Source of the DNA: CAIWXH01 sp964555675
GTDB taxonomy: Bacteria; Chloroflexota; Chloroflexia; Chloroflexales; Chloroflexaceae
Length of the DNA: 48,086 nt
Direction: 5' to 3'
NCBI GenBank assembly: GCA_964555675.1
Contig: CAZKTU010000021.1
Span: 1 to 48,086, forward strand
Part shown: one piece after another, positions 40,293-48,037 of the stretch
Layout: the number at the start of each line of letters is the position of its first letter
Numbering within the stretch: the first letter of the stretch is position 1
The notes under the pieces: generated by a model
The model's database searches: none
Told to the model about the DNA's origin: nothing
Seen by the model: only the letters and a program-made list of their open reading frames with translations
Position numbers and translations under genes: made by a program

Positions 40293-41555
40293 TCACTCCT
40301 TCGGCAGGTCGAGGTCGCTCAGGCGGACCGTCTTGCGGCCCTGGAACTTAATCGTCTTCTGACCCTCGCTCGAGAGCTGGCCGCTCTGCTCGAGGTTAGT
40401 GATCTCTTTCTGCATCGTCTCGGCCAGCTCGAGCTCGCCCTGGCTCAGCAGGCGGGTCACGGCGCTCTTGAGCTTCTGGGTGGCGCCCTGCACATCGCCC
40501 TGCGAGAGATCCTGGAGCGCGCGGGTCTGCAGCTTGAAGGCGCTCACCTTCTCGACGATATTCATCACACCGGGGTTGACCTGGCCCAGCTGGCCCTGGT
40601 CGGCGGTGAAGGTGAGCAGCACATCGACCCTGGCCTTCTCGCCGGCGAGGCCGAGGGCGGGCACATCATAGACCACCTCGGCCTGGCCGACCCTGTACGA
40701 GCCGACGGGCCGCGGGTCGACCAGCAGCTCGACCAGCAGCGTGCGGCCCTGGCCGGTCTCGAGCTCGCCGAGGGGGACGCTCACATCGCGGTCCGAGATC
40801 GGCCTGTAGCCGAGGTTATTGATCAAGGGCGTGACCTGCCAGACCGCCCGCGGGGTGACCCCGCTGACCAGGCGCAGGTTCAGGGCGGCGTTCTGGATGA
40901 CCGTGTTCTGGGCCTTCTGCACCGTGTTCTGGAAGTACTCGGTGATCTCGTCGGGGCGGGCGATATAGTCCGCCGTGCCGGCCGAGCGATTGGCCATCTC
41001 GATCAGCAGATCCTCGTTCCAGTCTTTGCCGACGCCCAGGGCGGTGAGCGGCACGCCAAGGCGGCCGGCGTCCTCGGCGCGCAGCAGGCACTCGCCCTCA
41101 TTCTCGGTCTGGCCGTCGGTCAGCAGCACCAAGCGGCGGATCGCGCCGCCGCGCTCCTTCTGGATCTCGAGCAGGGCCTTCTCGAGGGCCGGGGCAATCT
41201 TCGTGCCGCCGGCGTCGCGGATGCGGGCGATCTTCTCTCTGATGGCGCGCTTATCGCCCACCGGACCGGCCGCCACCAGCACCTCGGTGCGGTGGTCGAA
41301 GATCACCACGGCGGCGATGTCCTGGGGGTCGAGACGCTCGACGGCCATGGCCGTGGCCTGGCGCACCCGCTCGATCTTCTCGCCCTTCATCGAGCCGCTG
41401 CGATCGAGCACAAAACAGACGTTGACCGGCATCCGCACCTGAGCGACCACCTGGGTTGGCTGCACCTCGAGTAGGGCGTAAGCGACCTGCGGGGTGGTGG
41501 TCGCGGCGAGATACGGGCGGGCGAGGGTGGCCCGCAGACTAACTTCACCGGCCAT
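40293..41555 (-). CDS. VWA-domain protein
   Basis: 420 residues. The von Willebrand A domain (~40-215) has a complete MIDAS metal site: DRSGSM at 51-56, a Thr in DAGGTKIAPAL and the Asp in LVLLTDGQTENEG. It is followed by a beta-rich region (LNLRLVSGVTPRAVWQVTP...GELETGQGRTLLVELLVDP) and a helical C-terminus. It has no signal peptide and no membrane segment, so it is cytoplasmic. Such proteins scaffold multi-protein complexes. ATG 41555 has AGGAGGAG upstream. Its role is unknown here. Confidence 0.9.
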   Translation of the reverse strand: MAGEVSLRATLARPYLAATTTPQVAYALLEVQPTQVVAQVRMPVNVCFVLDRSGSMKGEKIERVRQATAMAVERLDPQDIAAVVIFDHRTEVLVAAGPVGDKRAIREKIARIRDAGGTKIAPALEKALLEIQKERGGAIRRLVLLTDGQTENEGECLLRAEDAGRLGVPLTALGVGKDWNEDLLIEMANRSAGTADYIARPDEITEYFQNTVQKAQNTVIQNAALNLRLVSGVTPRAVWQVTPLINNLGYRPISDRDVSVPLGELETGQGRTLLVELLVDPRPVGSYRVGQAEVVYDVPALGLAGEKARVDVLLTFTADQGQLGQVNPGVMNIVEKVSAFKLQTRALQDLSQGDVQGATQKLKSAVTRLLSQGELELAETMQKEITNLEQSGQLSSEGQKTIKFQGRKTVRLSDLDLPKE

Positions 41556-41662
41556 ACAAGCTCCTCCTGGCTACGCTCTGCGCGCGGGCCAGCAGCATAG
41601 AATCGGACACCTCACCACATGGACGGTCGGCGCGCCCCCGAGGTTGCGCACACTGAGCATGC

Positions 41663-41671
41663 AGTATAGCA
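41663..41671 (-). promoter_or_regulatory. Extended -10 of the VWA gene
   Basis: Minus-strand TGC-TATACT, 108 bases before the start codon and just inside the spacer after the CorC-like gene. Confidence 0.5.
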
Positions 41672-41687
41672 CGGGGCTCCTGGTCGC

Positions 41688-42995
41688 TCATGCCGTCTGC
41701 GACGAGCCCTCCTGCGAGATCAGCACCTTATCGACTCGCAGCCCGTCCATATCCATCACCTCGAAGCGCCAGCCATCCCAGTGCGCCACCTCGCCCGCCG
41801 AGGGGATCTGGCCGAGCAGCGAGATCACCAGGCCGGCGAGCGTATCGTAGCGGTAGGTCTCCTCGTCGGGCAGTTGCTCGACGTCGAGCAGGCGCTTGAC
41901 GCTGTCGATCGGCAGAGTCCCGTCGGCCAGCATCGAACCATCCTCGCGGCGGATCACCGGCTCGGTCGAGGCCTCGTCGAACTCGTCGTCGATCTCGCCG
42001 ACGATCTCCTCGAGCACGTCCTCGAGCGTAACCACGCCCTCGATCCCGCCGAGCTCGCCCACCACGATCGCCATGTGGCGGCGACTCTTGCGAAAGGTCG
42101 CCAGCAGGGCCGAGGCGCGGCTATTCTCGGGCACATAGAGCGGCGGCGCCAGCACCTCGCGCACGCGGGCCGTCTCGCCCTGACGCCTGTAGAGCATCAG
42201 CAGGTCGCGCACGTGGACCAGGCCGACGATCTGGTCGGGCGTATCCTCATAGACCGGGAAGCGCGAGTAGCCGCTCTCGAGCAGCTCGTCGAGCACCGTG
42301 GCCAGGGTGTCGTCGGCCTCGACCATCTCGACGTCGCGCCGCGGGGTCATGATATTGCGCACCGAGCGATCGGTGAAGTTGAAGATGCTCTCGATGAACT
42401 GCTGCTCCTGGGGCTCGACCAGCCCGCCCTCGGTGCCCTCGCGCACCAGGGCCTTGATATCCTCCTCCGTCACACGCTCTTCGGGCACATTGGCCCGGCC
42501 GAGGATGCGCAGGATCAGGTTGGTCGAGAAGCTCAGCACCCAGATCACGGGCGTGCTGATCTGGGCGATCAGGGTCATCGGCCGCGACATCAGCGCGGCG
42601 ATGGCCTCGGCGCTCTGCAGCGCCAGGCGCTTCGGCACCAGCTCGCCGAGGACCAGCGAGACATAGGTCACGAGCAGCACCACCAGAACCTGGGCCAGCG
42701 CTGCGGCATAGGGCGCCAGCAAGGGGAAGTCGTCGAGCTGAGTCTGGACCTGGTCGGCCAGGGTGGCGCCGGCGAAGACGCCGCTCAGGGTGCTGATCAG
42801 GGTGATCCCCACCTGCACCGAGGCCAGAAAGCGGTCCGGATCATCCTGGAGGTGCAGCGCGGCGGCCGCCCCGCGGTTGCCCTCATCGGCCCGGGCCTCG
42901 AGGCGGTTGCGGCGCGCCGTCATCATCGCCAGCTCGGTCCCGGCGAAGATCCCGTTGGCCACAGCCAGGGCCAGGATGATCAAGATCTCGGTCAT
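41688..42995 (-). CDS. CNNM/CBS/CorC-domain membrane protein (HlyC/CorC family)
   Basis: 435 residues. The N-terminal CNNM transmembrane domain (~1-190) contains ILALAVANGIFAGTELAMMTARRNRL, VGITLISTLSGVFAG and LVTYVSLVLGELVPKRLAL. Two CBS modules (~205-330; IMTPRRDVEMVEADDTLATVLDELLESGYSRFPVYED and ARVREVLAPPLYVPENSRASALL) lead to the C-terminal CorC_HlyC domain (GTLPIDSVKRLLDVEQLP...VISLLGQIPSAGEV). Homologues are linked to magnesium or cobalt transport. ATG 42995 has GAGGAG upstream. It is separated from tpiA by a long inverted repeat. Confidence 0.95.
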   Translation of the reverse strand: MTEILIILALAVANGIFAGTELAMMTARRNRLEARADEGNRGAAAALHLQDDPDRFLASVQVGITLISTLSGVFAGATLADQVQTQLDDFPLLAPYAAALAQVLVVLLVTYVSLVLGELVPKRLALQSAEAIAALMSRPMTLIAQISTPVIWVLSFSTNLILRILGRANVPEERVTEEDIKALVREGTEGGLVEPQEQQFIESIFNFTDRSVRNIMTPRRDVEMVEADDTLATVLDELLESGYSRFPVYEDTPDQIVGLVHVRDLLMLYRRQGETARVREVLAPPLYVPENSRASALLATFRKSRRHMAIVVGELGGIEGVVTLEDVLEEIVGEIDDEFDEASTEPVIRREDGSMLADGTLPIDSVKRLLDVEQLPDEETYRYDTLAGLVISLLGQIPSAGEVAHWDGWRFEVMDMDGLRVDKVLISQEGSSQTA

Positions 42996-43019
42996 ACTGT
43001 CTCCTCAGCCTACAACGAA

Positions 43020-43086
43020 GGGCGGCAGGAGACAGGAGCCAGGAGCACCGTCGTCGGTTCGCTCCTGACCCCTGCGCCTGCCGCCC
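43020..43086 (-). terminator. Long imperfect inverted repeat between tpiA and the CorC-like gene
   Basis: GGGCGGCAGG (43020-43029) pairs perfectly with CCTGCCGCCC (43077-43086), with inner CAGGAGC/GCTCCTG pairing. It lies just after the tpiA stop and contains repeated CAGGAG words. Confidence 0.55.
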
Positions 43087-43107
43087 GCGCTTAGGCCATC
43101 TCCCATA

Positions 43108-43860
43108 CTACTGAAAGTGGACAATCCTCAGGAAGCTGTCGGCCTTCAACGAGGCCCCGCCGACCAGCGCGCCGTCGATATCGGGGCAGGCCATCAGCTC
43201 GTCGACATTATCGGGCTTGACGCTGCCGCCATACTGGATGCGCACGGCCTCGGCCACGGCCGGGCCGAACTGCTCGCTCAGGCGGCCCCTGATGAAGGCG
43301 TGCATCGACTGCGCGTCGGCGGGGGTGGCCGTGTCGCCGGTGCCGATCGCCCAGACGGGCTCGTAGGCGATCACCAGCTTCAGGGCCTGCTCGGCCGTGA
43401 GCCCGGCGAGGCCGCCCGCCAACTGGGCGCCGACCACCTCTTCGGCGCGGCCCTGGTCGCGCTCGGCCTTGACCTCGCCGACACAGACGATCGGGCGCAG
43501 GCCGACCCCGAGGGCGGCGCCGATCTTCTTGCCGACGCTCGCGTCGGTCTCGCCGAAGAGCTGGCGGCGCTCGCTGTGGCCGATGATCACATAGCTGCAG
43601 CCCACATCGGCGAGCATGGCGGGCGCGATGGCCCCGGTGAAGGCGCCCTGGGCCTCGTGGTAGACATCCTGCGCGCCCAGGCTCACGGCAGTGCCCACCA
43701 GCAGGGGGCGCAGCGCGTACAGGGCCGTGTAGGGCGGGCAGATCACCATCTCGCGGCCCTGGAGATCGCCCAACCCGCCGAGCAGGCCCTTCACAAGCTC
43801 GACCGCCTCGCCCACCGTCTTGTACATCTTCCAGTTACCGGCGATGATCGGCGTGCGCAT
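43108..43860 (-). CDS. tpiA: Triosephosphate isomerase
   Basis: 250 residues. It interconverts dihydroxyacetone phosphate and glyceraldehyde 3-phosphate. Catalytic residues: Lys11 in AGNWKMYK, His in YVIIGHSERRQLFGE, Glu in VIAYEPVWAIGTG; phosphate loop IQYGGSVKPDN and LVGGASLKAD. ATG 43860 has AGGAGATG upstream. No other glycolytic genes are adjacent. Confidence 0.98.
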   Translation of the reverse strand: MRTPIIAGNWKMYKTVGEAVELVKGLLGGLGDLQGREMVICPPYTALYALRPLLVGTAVSLGAQDVYHEAQGAFTGAIAPAMLADVGCSYVIIGHSERRQLFGETDASVGKKIGAALGVGLRPIVCVGEVKAERDQGRAEEVVGAQLAGGLAGLTAEQALKLVIAYEPVWAIGTGDTATPADAQSMHAFIRGRLSEQFGPAVAEAVRIQYGGSVKPDNVDELMACPDIDGALVGGASLKADSFLRIVHFQ

Positions 43861-43892
43861 TCGTCATCTCCTGGGGGCGACGCCCCCATGTA

Positions 43893-44543
43893 TCAGATAC
43901 GGATCCCGAAGGTCAAGAGCAGCCCGAGCGCCACAGTCACCGCGAAGACCCGCCAGTCCCAGGCGAGCACCTTGGCGCCGTCGAAGGGGCCGGCGGGGAT
44001 CATGTTGAAGAGCCCGAGCCAGGCGTTGATGCTGTAGCCGATCGCGCAGACGTCCCTCAGGCCGATGCCGAGGATGCTGGCGCCGCGGGGCAGGGTGTAG
44101 AAGCCGGCCAGGAAGACCAGCGCGATCACCAGGTTGGTGACGGGGCCGGCGAGGGCGATCAGCCCGCTCTGGCGGGCTGTCAGAATGCCGCGGTGCCAGA
44201 CCGCGCCGGGGGCCGCAATGAAGATCCGCAAGAAGGCCAGGGCGATCGAGATCAGCAGCCAGGCGTTGTTGGCCACAAAATGGGCCTGGGCCCCGAAGCG
44301 GCGCGCCACGATGCGGTGGGCCAGCTCGTGCAGCAAGAAGCCGATCCCGGTCGTGACCGCGGCCACGGCCAGCCCGTAGAGAAAAAAGCGGTTGAGAACC
44401 TGGCCGCCCATGAAATAGATCGCGAAGGCCAGCGAGGTGCCGGCCCAGGCCTTGAGTAGCTCGAGGTTGTCGTTGCGACCGCGCAGGCTGAACTCGTCGG
44501 TCGGCGTCGAGAAAATATCACGCACGGGGGCCGCTCCTACCAT
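43893..44543 (-). CDS. M50-type site-2 protease-like membrane metallopeptidase
   Basis: 216 residues with 5-6 transmembrane helices. The zinc motif HELAH (72-76) lies in TGIGFLLHELAHRIVARRFGAQAHF; the second metal-ligand motif is NMIPAGPFDGAKVL near residue 180, with LAGPVTNLVIALVF between. This is the site-2 protease layout without a PDZ domain. The substrate is unknown. It starts at ATG 44543 and stops 32 bases before tpiA's start, so the two may be co-transcribed. Confidence 0.92.
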   Translation of the reverse strand: MVGAAPVRDIFSTPTDEFSLRGRNDNLELLKAWAGTSLAFAIYFMGGQVLNRFFLYGLAVAAVTTGIGFLLHELAHRIVARRFGAQAHFVANNAWLLISIALAFLRIFIAAPGAVWHRGILTARQSGLIALAGPVTNLVIALVFLAGFYTLPRGASILGIGLRDVCAIGYSINAWLGLFNMIPAGPFDGAKVLAWDWRVFAVTVALGLLLTFGIRI

Positions 44544-44576
44544 ATACGTCGATCAGGGCGCACCAGCGTCAACTGC

Positions 44577-44585
44577 ATTGTAGCA
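44577..44585 (-). promoter_or_regulatory. Extended -10 of the M50 protease gene
   Basis: Minus-strand TGC-TACAAT, 34 bases before the ATG. Confidence 0.5.
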
Positions 44586-44703
44586 CAAGGCGCTCGGGCG
44601 CTTCGCGGTGACATGGGTGCCACCATCCTGCGACCCTACTGTCACCGACGAGCTCCTATACTGCCTCGTAGGTTTCAGCAGAGCAGCCTACTCGGAGGAG
44701 GCC

Positions 44704-45255
44704 ATGACCGCGCCAACGCCCAACCACGAGCTCATCCGCCGCGCCCAGGCCGCCGACCCCCAGGCCCTCAGCGCCATCTACGAGCGCTACGCGCCGGGGA
44801 TCTTCCGCTACGTCTACTACCGCGTGGGCGACGCCGACCTGGCTCACGATATCCAATCGGACGTCTTCCTGCGCATGCTCGAGGGCATCACGCGCTACGA
44901 AGATAGGGGCTGGTCGATCGGCTCGTGGCTCTACCGGATCGCCCACGCCCGCACCATCGATAATCTACGCCGCCGCGAGCGCCACCCGCAGACGCCGCTC
45001 GACGACTGGGACGGCCCGATCGAGGAGCCCGACGACAGCTTCGAAGGTTCGCACCGCCAGCTTGCCCTGCGCCACGCCATGAACGGCCTGTGCGAAAGCC
45101 AGCGCCGCGTTCTCTTCCTCCGCCACGTCCATGGCCTCTCGCTCGAAGAGACCGCCCGCCAGATGGGCCGCACCGTCGGCTCAATCAAGGCCCTGCAACA
45201 CCGCGCCCACGAGCGGGTGATCAGGCTGATGCAAGAACTCCCGGGCGAGGACTAG
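44704..45255 (+). CDS. ECF-type RNA polymerase sigma factor
   Basis: 183 residues. Region 2 (~10-80): LIRRAQAADPQALSAIYERYAPGIFRYVYYRVGDADLAHDIQSDVFLRMLEGI...SWLYRIAHARTIDNLRRRER. Region 4 (~120-178): LCESQRRVLFLRHVHGLSLEETARQMGRTVGSIKALQHRAHERVIRLM. No anti-sigma gene is adjacent. ATG 44704 has GGAGGAG four bases upstream; in-frame codons upstream to 44608 lack region-2 residues. A TATACT at 44657-44662 is a possible -10. Confidence 0.93.
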   Translation: MTAPTPNHELIRRAQAADPQALSAIYERYAPGIFRYVYYRVGDADLAHDIQSDVFLRMLEGITRYEDRGWSIGSWLYRIAHARTIDNLRRRERHPQTPLDDWDGPIEEPDDSFEGSHRQLALRHAMNGLCESQRRVLFLRHVHGLSLEETARQMGRTVGSIKALQHRAHERVIRLMQELPGED

Positions 45256-45289
45256 ACGGTGATGATGCGGGATGGCCAGGGGGAGGGCT

Positions 45290-45427
45290 GCAGGGAGGGC
45301 CGTCGCCTCGCCGCCGGGAGGCTGCAGGGAGGGCTGCAGGCTCGCCGCAGGGAGGGTCGCAGGGAGGGCCGTCGCCTCGCCGCAGGCTCGCCGCAGGGAG
45401 GGTCGCAGGGAGGGCTTGCCCTCCCTG
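45290..45427. repeat. GCAGGGAGGG repeat array ending in a hairpin
   Basis: GCAGGGAGGG occurs six times (45290, 45324, 45347, 45359, 45393, 45405). A longer 24-base unit, GCAGGGAGGGCCGTCGCC continuing to TCGCCG, recurs 69 bases apart. The last copy closes a perfect hairpin, CAGGGAGGGC-TT-GCCCTCCCTG (45406-45427). It fills the space between the sigma factor and the convergent DHH-like gene. No protein is plausible here. Confidence 0.75.
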
Positions 45428-45478
45428 AAAAACCCCTTCTCCCACCTACAGCGTCCCGCAAGCCCGGCTTGCGAAAAT

Positions 45479-46303
45479 TCAGCGTCGCTTCAGCACATCG
45501 ACCAACTGCTCGAGCGAGAGGGCCGAGGGCACGCGCGGCGGGGCCTTCGGGGTGCCGCAGAGCAGCAGGCGGTGGCTGGGGTGAAGGTACCAGTCGGCCT
45601 TGGCGTCGACCCGCTTGAGGTCGCGATAGACCGGCTCGAGGTCGACGGCCGAGCGGTGCTGGGCGGCGATGCCCATGTAGCCGCGGCGGTCGCGGTAGGC
45701 GTAAAGCACGGCCCCGTGGCTGTAGGCCAGCTTGCTCGAGCCCCCATCGTCGCTGGCCATGGCGATGCCCAGACCCCAGCGCGTCTGAAACTCGACGCGG
45801 CGGTTGAAGGCCCGCTCGAGGCGCAGGTTGCGTTGCTCGTGCTCATACCAGGCGTCGAGGTTCGGCAGCATGGCCTGGGCGACGTGGTAGGGCTTGTTGG
45901 GGTAGAGCGCGTTGTAGCCGGCGATCAGGTCGGTAATATTGAAGAAGACCGGCTGCCGGCCCTGCACAGCCTCGGCGTTATCGATGCGCGTCACCTGCTC
46001 GACCACCCGGTGCAGGGCCTCGTTGCCGGGCACGACGGCGCGGCGCACCAGTTCGGCGGCGCTGAGGGTCGGGTCGGCGGTGTGGTGATGGTCGAAGCGC
46101 CCCCCGCCAGTGTCCACATGAACAATCGCGGGGTCGGCGTCGGGCGGGGCATTCTCGAGCGTACGCCCCGCCGGGACAAACTCAAGGCTCGCGTCGGCGG
46201 CGCCGCCAAAGCGCATCAGGATCCAGATTGCGACCAGGCAGTCAAGATCGGGCGCCAGATGGCCGACGATAACGGTTGGGGTAGCCAAGAGCGGTCCGCT
46301 CAC
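45479..46303 (-). CDS. DHH-superfamily-like phosphoesterase, unassigned
   Basis: 274 residues. N-terminal VIVGHLAPDLDCLVAIWIL resembles the GHxxPDxD metal site of DHH phosphoesterases. AIVHVDTGGGRFDHHHT supplies a second metal site reminiscent of the DHH and MYG1 motifs. The rest (VEQVTRIDNAEA, MLPNLDAWYEHEQRNLRLERAF, GAVLYAYRDRRGYMGIAAQHR) matches no family I can name. A phosphodiesterase or exonuclease role is likely. The start is uncertain: GTG 46303 lies right against AGAAGG. A hairpin CGCAAGC-CCG-GCTTGCG sits just after the stop. Confidence 0.7.
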   Translation of the reverse strand: MSGPLLATPTVIVGHLAPDLDCLVAIWILMRFGGAADASLEFVPAGRTLENAPPDADPAIVHVDTGGGRFDHHHTADPTLSAAELVRRAVVPGNEALHRVVEQVTRIDNAEAVQGRQPVFFNITDLIAGYNALYPNKPYHVAQAMLPNLDAWYEHEQRNLRLERAFNRRVEFQTRWGLGIAMASDDGGSSKLAYSHGAVLYAYRDRRGYMGIAAQHRSAVDLEPVYRDLKRVDAKADWYLHPSHRLLLCGTPKAPPRVPSALSLEQLVDVLKRR

Positions 46304-46330
46304 CTTCTAGGGCTGCATCGACTTGGACGT

Positions 46331-46371
46331 TTGAGGCCTCAAGTATAACAGAATGGCGCTATGAGAGTCAA
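46331..46371 (-). promoter_or_regulatory. Promoter and palindromic operator of the DHH-like gene
   Basis: On the minus strand: TTGACT (46371-46366), 18-base spacer, TATACT (46347-46342). The perfect 12-base palindrome TTGAGGCCTCAA (46331-46342) covers the predicted start point, a position typical of a repressor site. Confidence 0.6.
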
Positions 46372-46406
46372 TCTATATGCCATAAACGGAACTGCCCGCC
46401 GCTCCA

Positions 46407-46434
46407 TTGGGGGCCCGTGACCCCATGGTATACT
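46407..46434 (+). promoter_or_regulatory. Promoter of the RmlC-like gene
   Basis: TTGGGG (46407-46412), 16-base spacer, extended -10 TGG-TATACT (46426-46434). The start near 46441 excludes in-frame start codons further upstream (46417). Confidence 0.6.
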
Positions 46435-46512
46435 AGGTGCCGCGCGACCCGGCCTGTTATACCATATCTTAAACGACCCCTTGCAGCGCTTATACGAGGA
46501 GATGCGCGCCTA

Positions 46513-47070
46513 ATGGCCACAGTCAATCATACGGCCCCCGTCCATGCCCGCGAGGTCACCGTCGAGTGGCTGCGGAGCATCCCCTACGTCGTCAAGTCGC
46601 CCTACGGTCGGCCCACCATCGAGGGCGTGAAGGTCAAAGACCTGAAGGTCCACCTCGACGGTCGCGGCGATGTGATCGAGCTTTGGAGCCGCCCCTGGGT
46701 CGAGGCCGAAGACTTGCTCGTGCCCCAGCACGTCTACCAGAGCTCGACCGACTACGGCGTCACCAAGTGCTGGCACCTCCACAACGAGCACACCGATCAG
46801 TTCACCGTCACCCGCGGCAAGCTCCAGGTGACCCTGGTCGACATCAGGCCCGGCTCGCCCACCTTCGGGCACGTCAACCCGATCTTCCTGGGCGCCCAGC
46901 AGCCGCGCCTGATCAAGATCCCACCCATGATCATGCACGGCTGGAAGGCCCTCTCACAGCCCGAGGTGATCGTCGTCAACTTGCAGTCCCACGTCTACGA
47001 CGCCGCCGACGAGTTCAAGTTCCCCTGGGACTGCGTGCTGTCCGAGGTGTGGGAGCCGAAGAATGGGTAG
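46513..47070 (+). CDS. RmlC-like cupin / dTDP-sugar 3,5-epimerase family protein
   Basis: 185 residues. Cupin core: TKCWHLHNEHTDQFTVTRGKLQVTLVDIRPGSPT and IKIPPMIMHGWKALSQPEVIVVNLQSHVYDAADEFKFPWD. The histidines of WHLHNEH and MHGW are as in the RmlC family. No other rhamnose genes are nearby, so the substrate is open. ATG 46513 is chosen. GAGGAG is 12 bases upstream, and a three-codon mini-ORF (ATG at 46502, ending TAA at 46511-46513) overlaps the start as TAATG. Confidence 0.85.
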   Translation: MATVNHTAPVHAREVTVEWLRSIPYVVKSPYGRPTIEGVKVKDLKVHLDGRGDVIELWSRPWVEAEDLLVPQHVYQSSTDYGVTKCWHLHNEHTDQFTVTRGKLQVTLVDIRPGSPTFGHVNPIFLGAQQPRLIKIPPMIMHGWKALSQPEVIVVNLQSHVYDAADEFKFPWDCVLSEVWEPKNG

Positions 47071-47133
47071 GCACACCTGCGCCAGGCGCCGGCCCGCCCG
47101 CGTGGGCGGAACCAGGCTGCCGCGCAGCGACAG

Positions 47134-47502
47134 CTACTCCTCGACCGCGTACTCGATCTGCTCCAACCGCACGATGCGGCCGTCGGCGTCGACCTCGACG
47201 GCCACCAGATCGATCCGCCACGGCGTCTCCGGGGCGGCCTCGGCGGCTTCCAGGTAAGCCAGGGCCAACTCGCGCAGGCGTCCGGCTTTGGCCGCGCCGA
47301 TCCCCTCCTCCGGCGGCCAGCCTCCCTGGCGGCGGGTCTTCACCTCGACAAAGACGACCTGGTCGCCCTGACGGGCGACCAGGTCGATCTCGCCCCGCGC
47401 GCAGCGCCAGTTGCGCGCCACCAGGGCATACCCGGCGGCGACCAGATGAGCGGCGGCCTGCTCCTCGCCGAGTCGCCCGAGGGCGCCTCTAGGCGAAGGC
47501 AT
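47134..47502 (-). CDS. UPF0102/YraN-family endonuclease-like protein
   Basis: 122 residues with the YraN core: GRLGEEQAAAHLVAAGYALVARNWRCARGEIDLVARQGDQVVFVEVKTRRQGG. The GEIDLV Asp and EVKTR Glu/Lys are the restriction-endonuclease-fold active site. The biological role of YraN is unclear. The gene overlaps the upstream HNH gene by 14 bases, implying coupling. Confidence 0.93.
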   Translation of the reverse strand: MPSPRGALGRLGEEQAAAHLVAAGYALVARNWRCARGEIDLVARQGDQVVFVEVKTRRQGGWPPEEGIGAAKAGRLRELALAYLEAAEAAPETPWRIDLVAVEVDADGRIVRLEQIEYAVEE

Positions 47503-48004
47503 ACTTGCGCCAGACGTCGTGGCGCTCGAGCTCGCCCAGCAGCGCGAAGGCGACATACTGCGGCTGCCGCGGCGTGCTGAGCAGCAGCATGTTGGCCTGC
47601 TCGGGCGTACGGCCGCCCTTGCGGTGGTTGCACTCGCGGCACGCCGTGACGACGTTCTCCCAGGTCGTGATCCCGCCCTGTGAGCGCGGCAGGACATGGT
47701 CCATCGTGAGGTGCGCGCGGCCCGGCTGCAGCCCGCAGTACTGGCACGTCTCGCGGTCGCGGGCGAAGACGCCGCGACGCGAGCATGGCAACTTCAGCTT
47801 GCGCGGGATGCGAATATAGCGCACGAGCCGGATGACCAGGGGAACGTCAAAGCTCAGGGCCCGTGCCCGAAGTTGCGCCGCAGCAGCCTCGATCAGCTCG
47901 GCCTTCTCCTGCAAGAGCAGAATGACGGCGCGGCGAACCGAGATGAGTTGGAGCGGCTCGTAGCTGGCATTGAGGACGAGGACGCGCTGTCCCAAGGCAC
48001 CCAC
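47489..48004 (-). CDS. HNH endonuclease
   Basis: 171 residues. N-terminal QRVLVLNASYEPLQLISVRRAVILLLQEKAELIE is typical of stand-alone HNH proteins. The zinc ribbon CQYC...CREC frames the HNH core TMDHVLPRSQGGITTWENVVTACRECNHRKGG. GTG 48004 is the best start because a palindrome (48021-48037) lies just upstream; a TTG at 48037 would place that palindrome inside the gene. It is likely a housekeeping nuclease rather than a restriction enzyme, and is paired with yraN-like. Confidence 0.9.
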   Translation of the reverse strand: MGALGQRVLVLNASYEPLQLISVRRAVILLLQEKAELIEAAAAQLRARALSFDVPLVIRLVRYIRIPRKLKLPCSRRGVFARDRETCQYCGLQPGRAHLTMDHVLPRSQGGITTWENVVTACRECNHRKGGRTPEQANMLLLSTPRQPQYVAFALLGELERHDVWRKYAFA

Positions 48005-48020
48005 CCCCTTCAAGAACCTT

Positions 48021-48037
48021 TTTGTACGCTGGTACAA
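48021..48037 (-). promoter_or_regulatory. Palindrome upstream of the HNH gene
   Basis: Inverted repeat with the core TTGTAC-GCTG-GTACAA in the leader of the HNH gene. It could be an operator; no -10 is evident. Confidence 0.4.

Noticed and set aside
45290..45427. Possible CRISPR array
   Set aside because: The repeats are 10-24 bases, spacers are irregular and mostly repeat-derived, and no cas genes are near.
47489..48004. HNH plus YraN-like pair as a restriction or defence system
   Set aside because: Both belong to widespread housekeeping-type families, and no methyltransferase or specificity gene is present.
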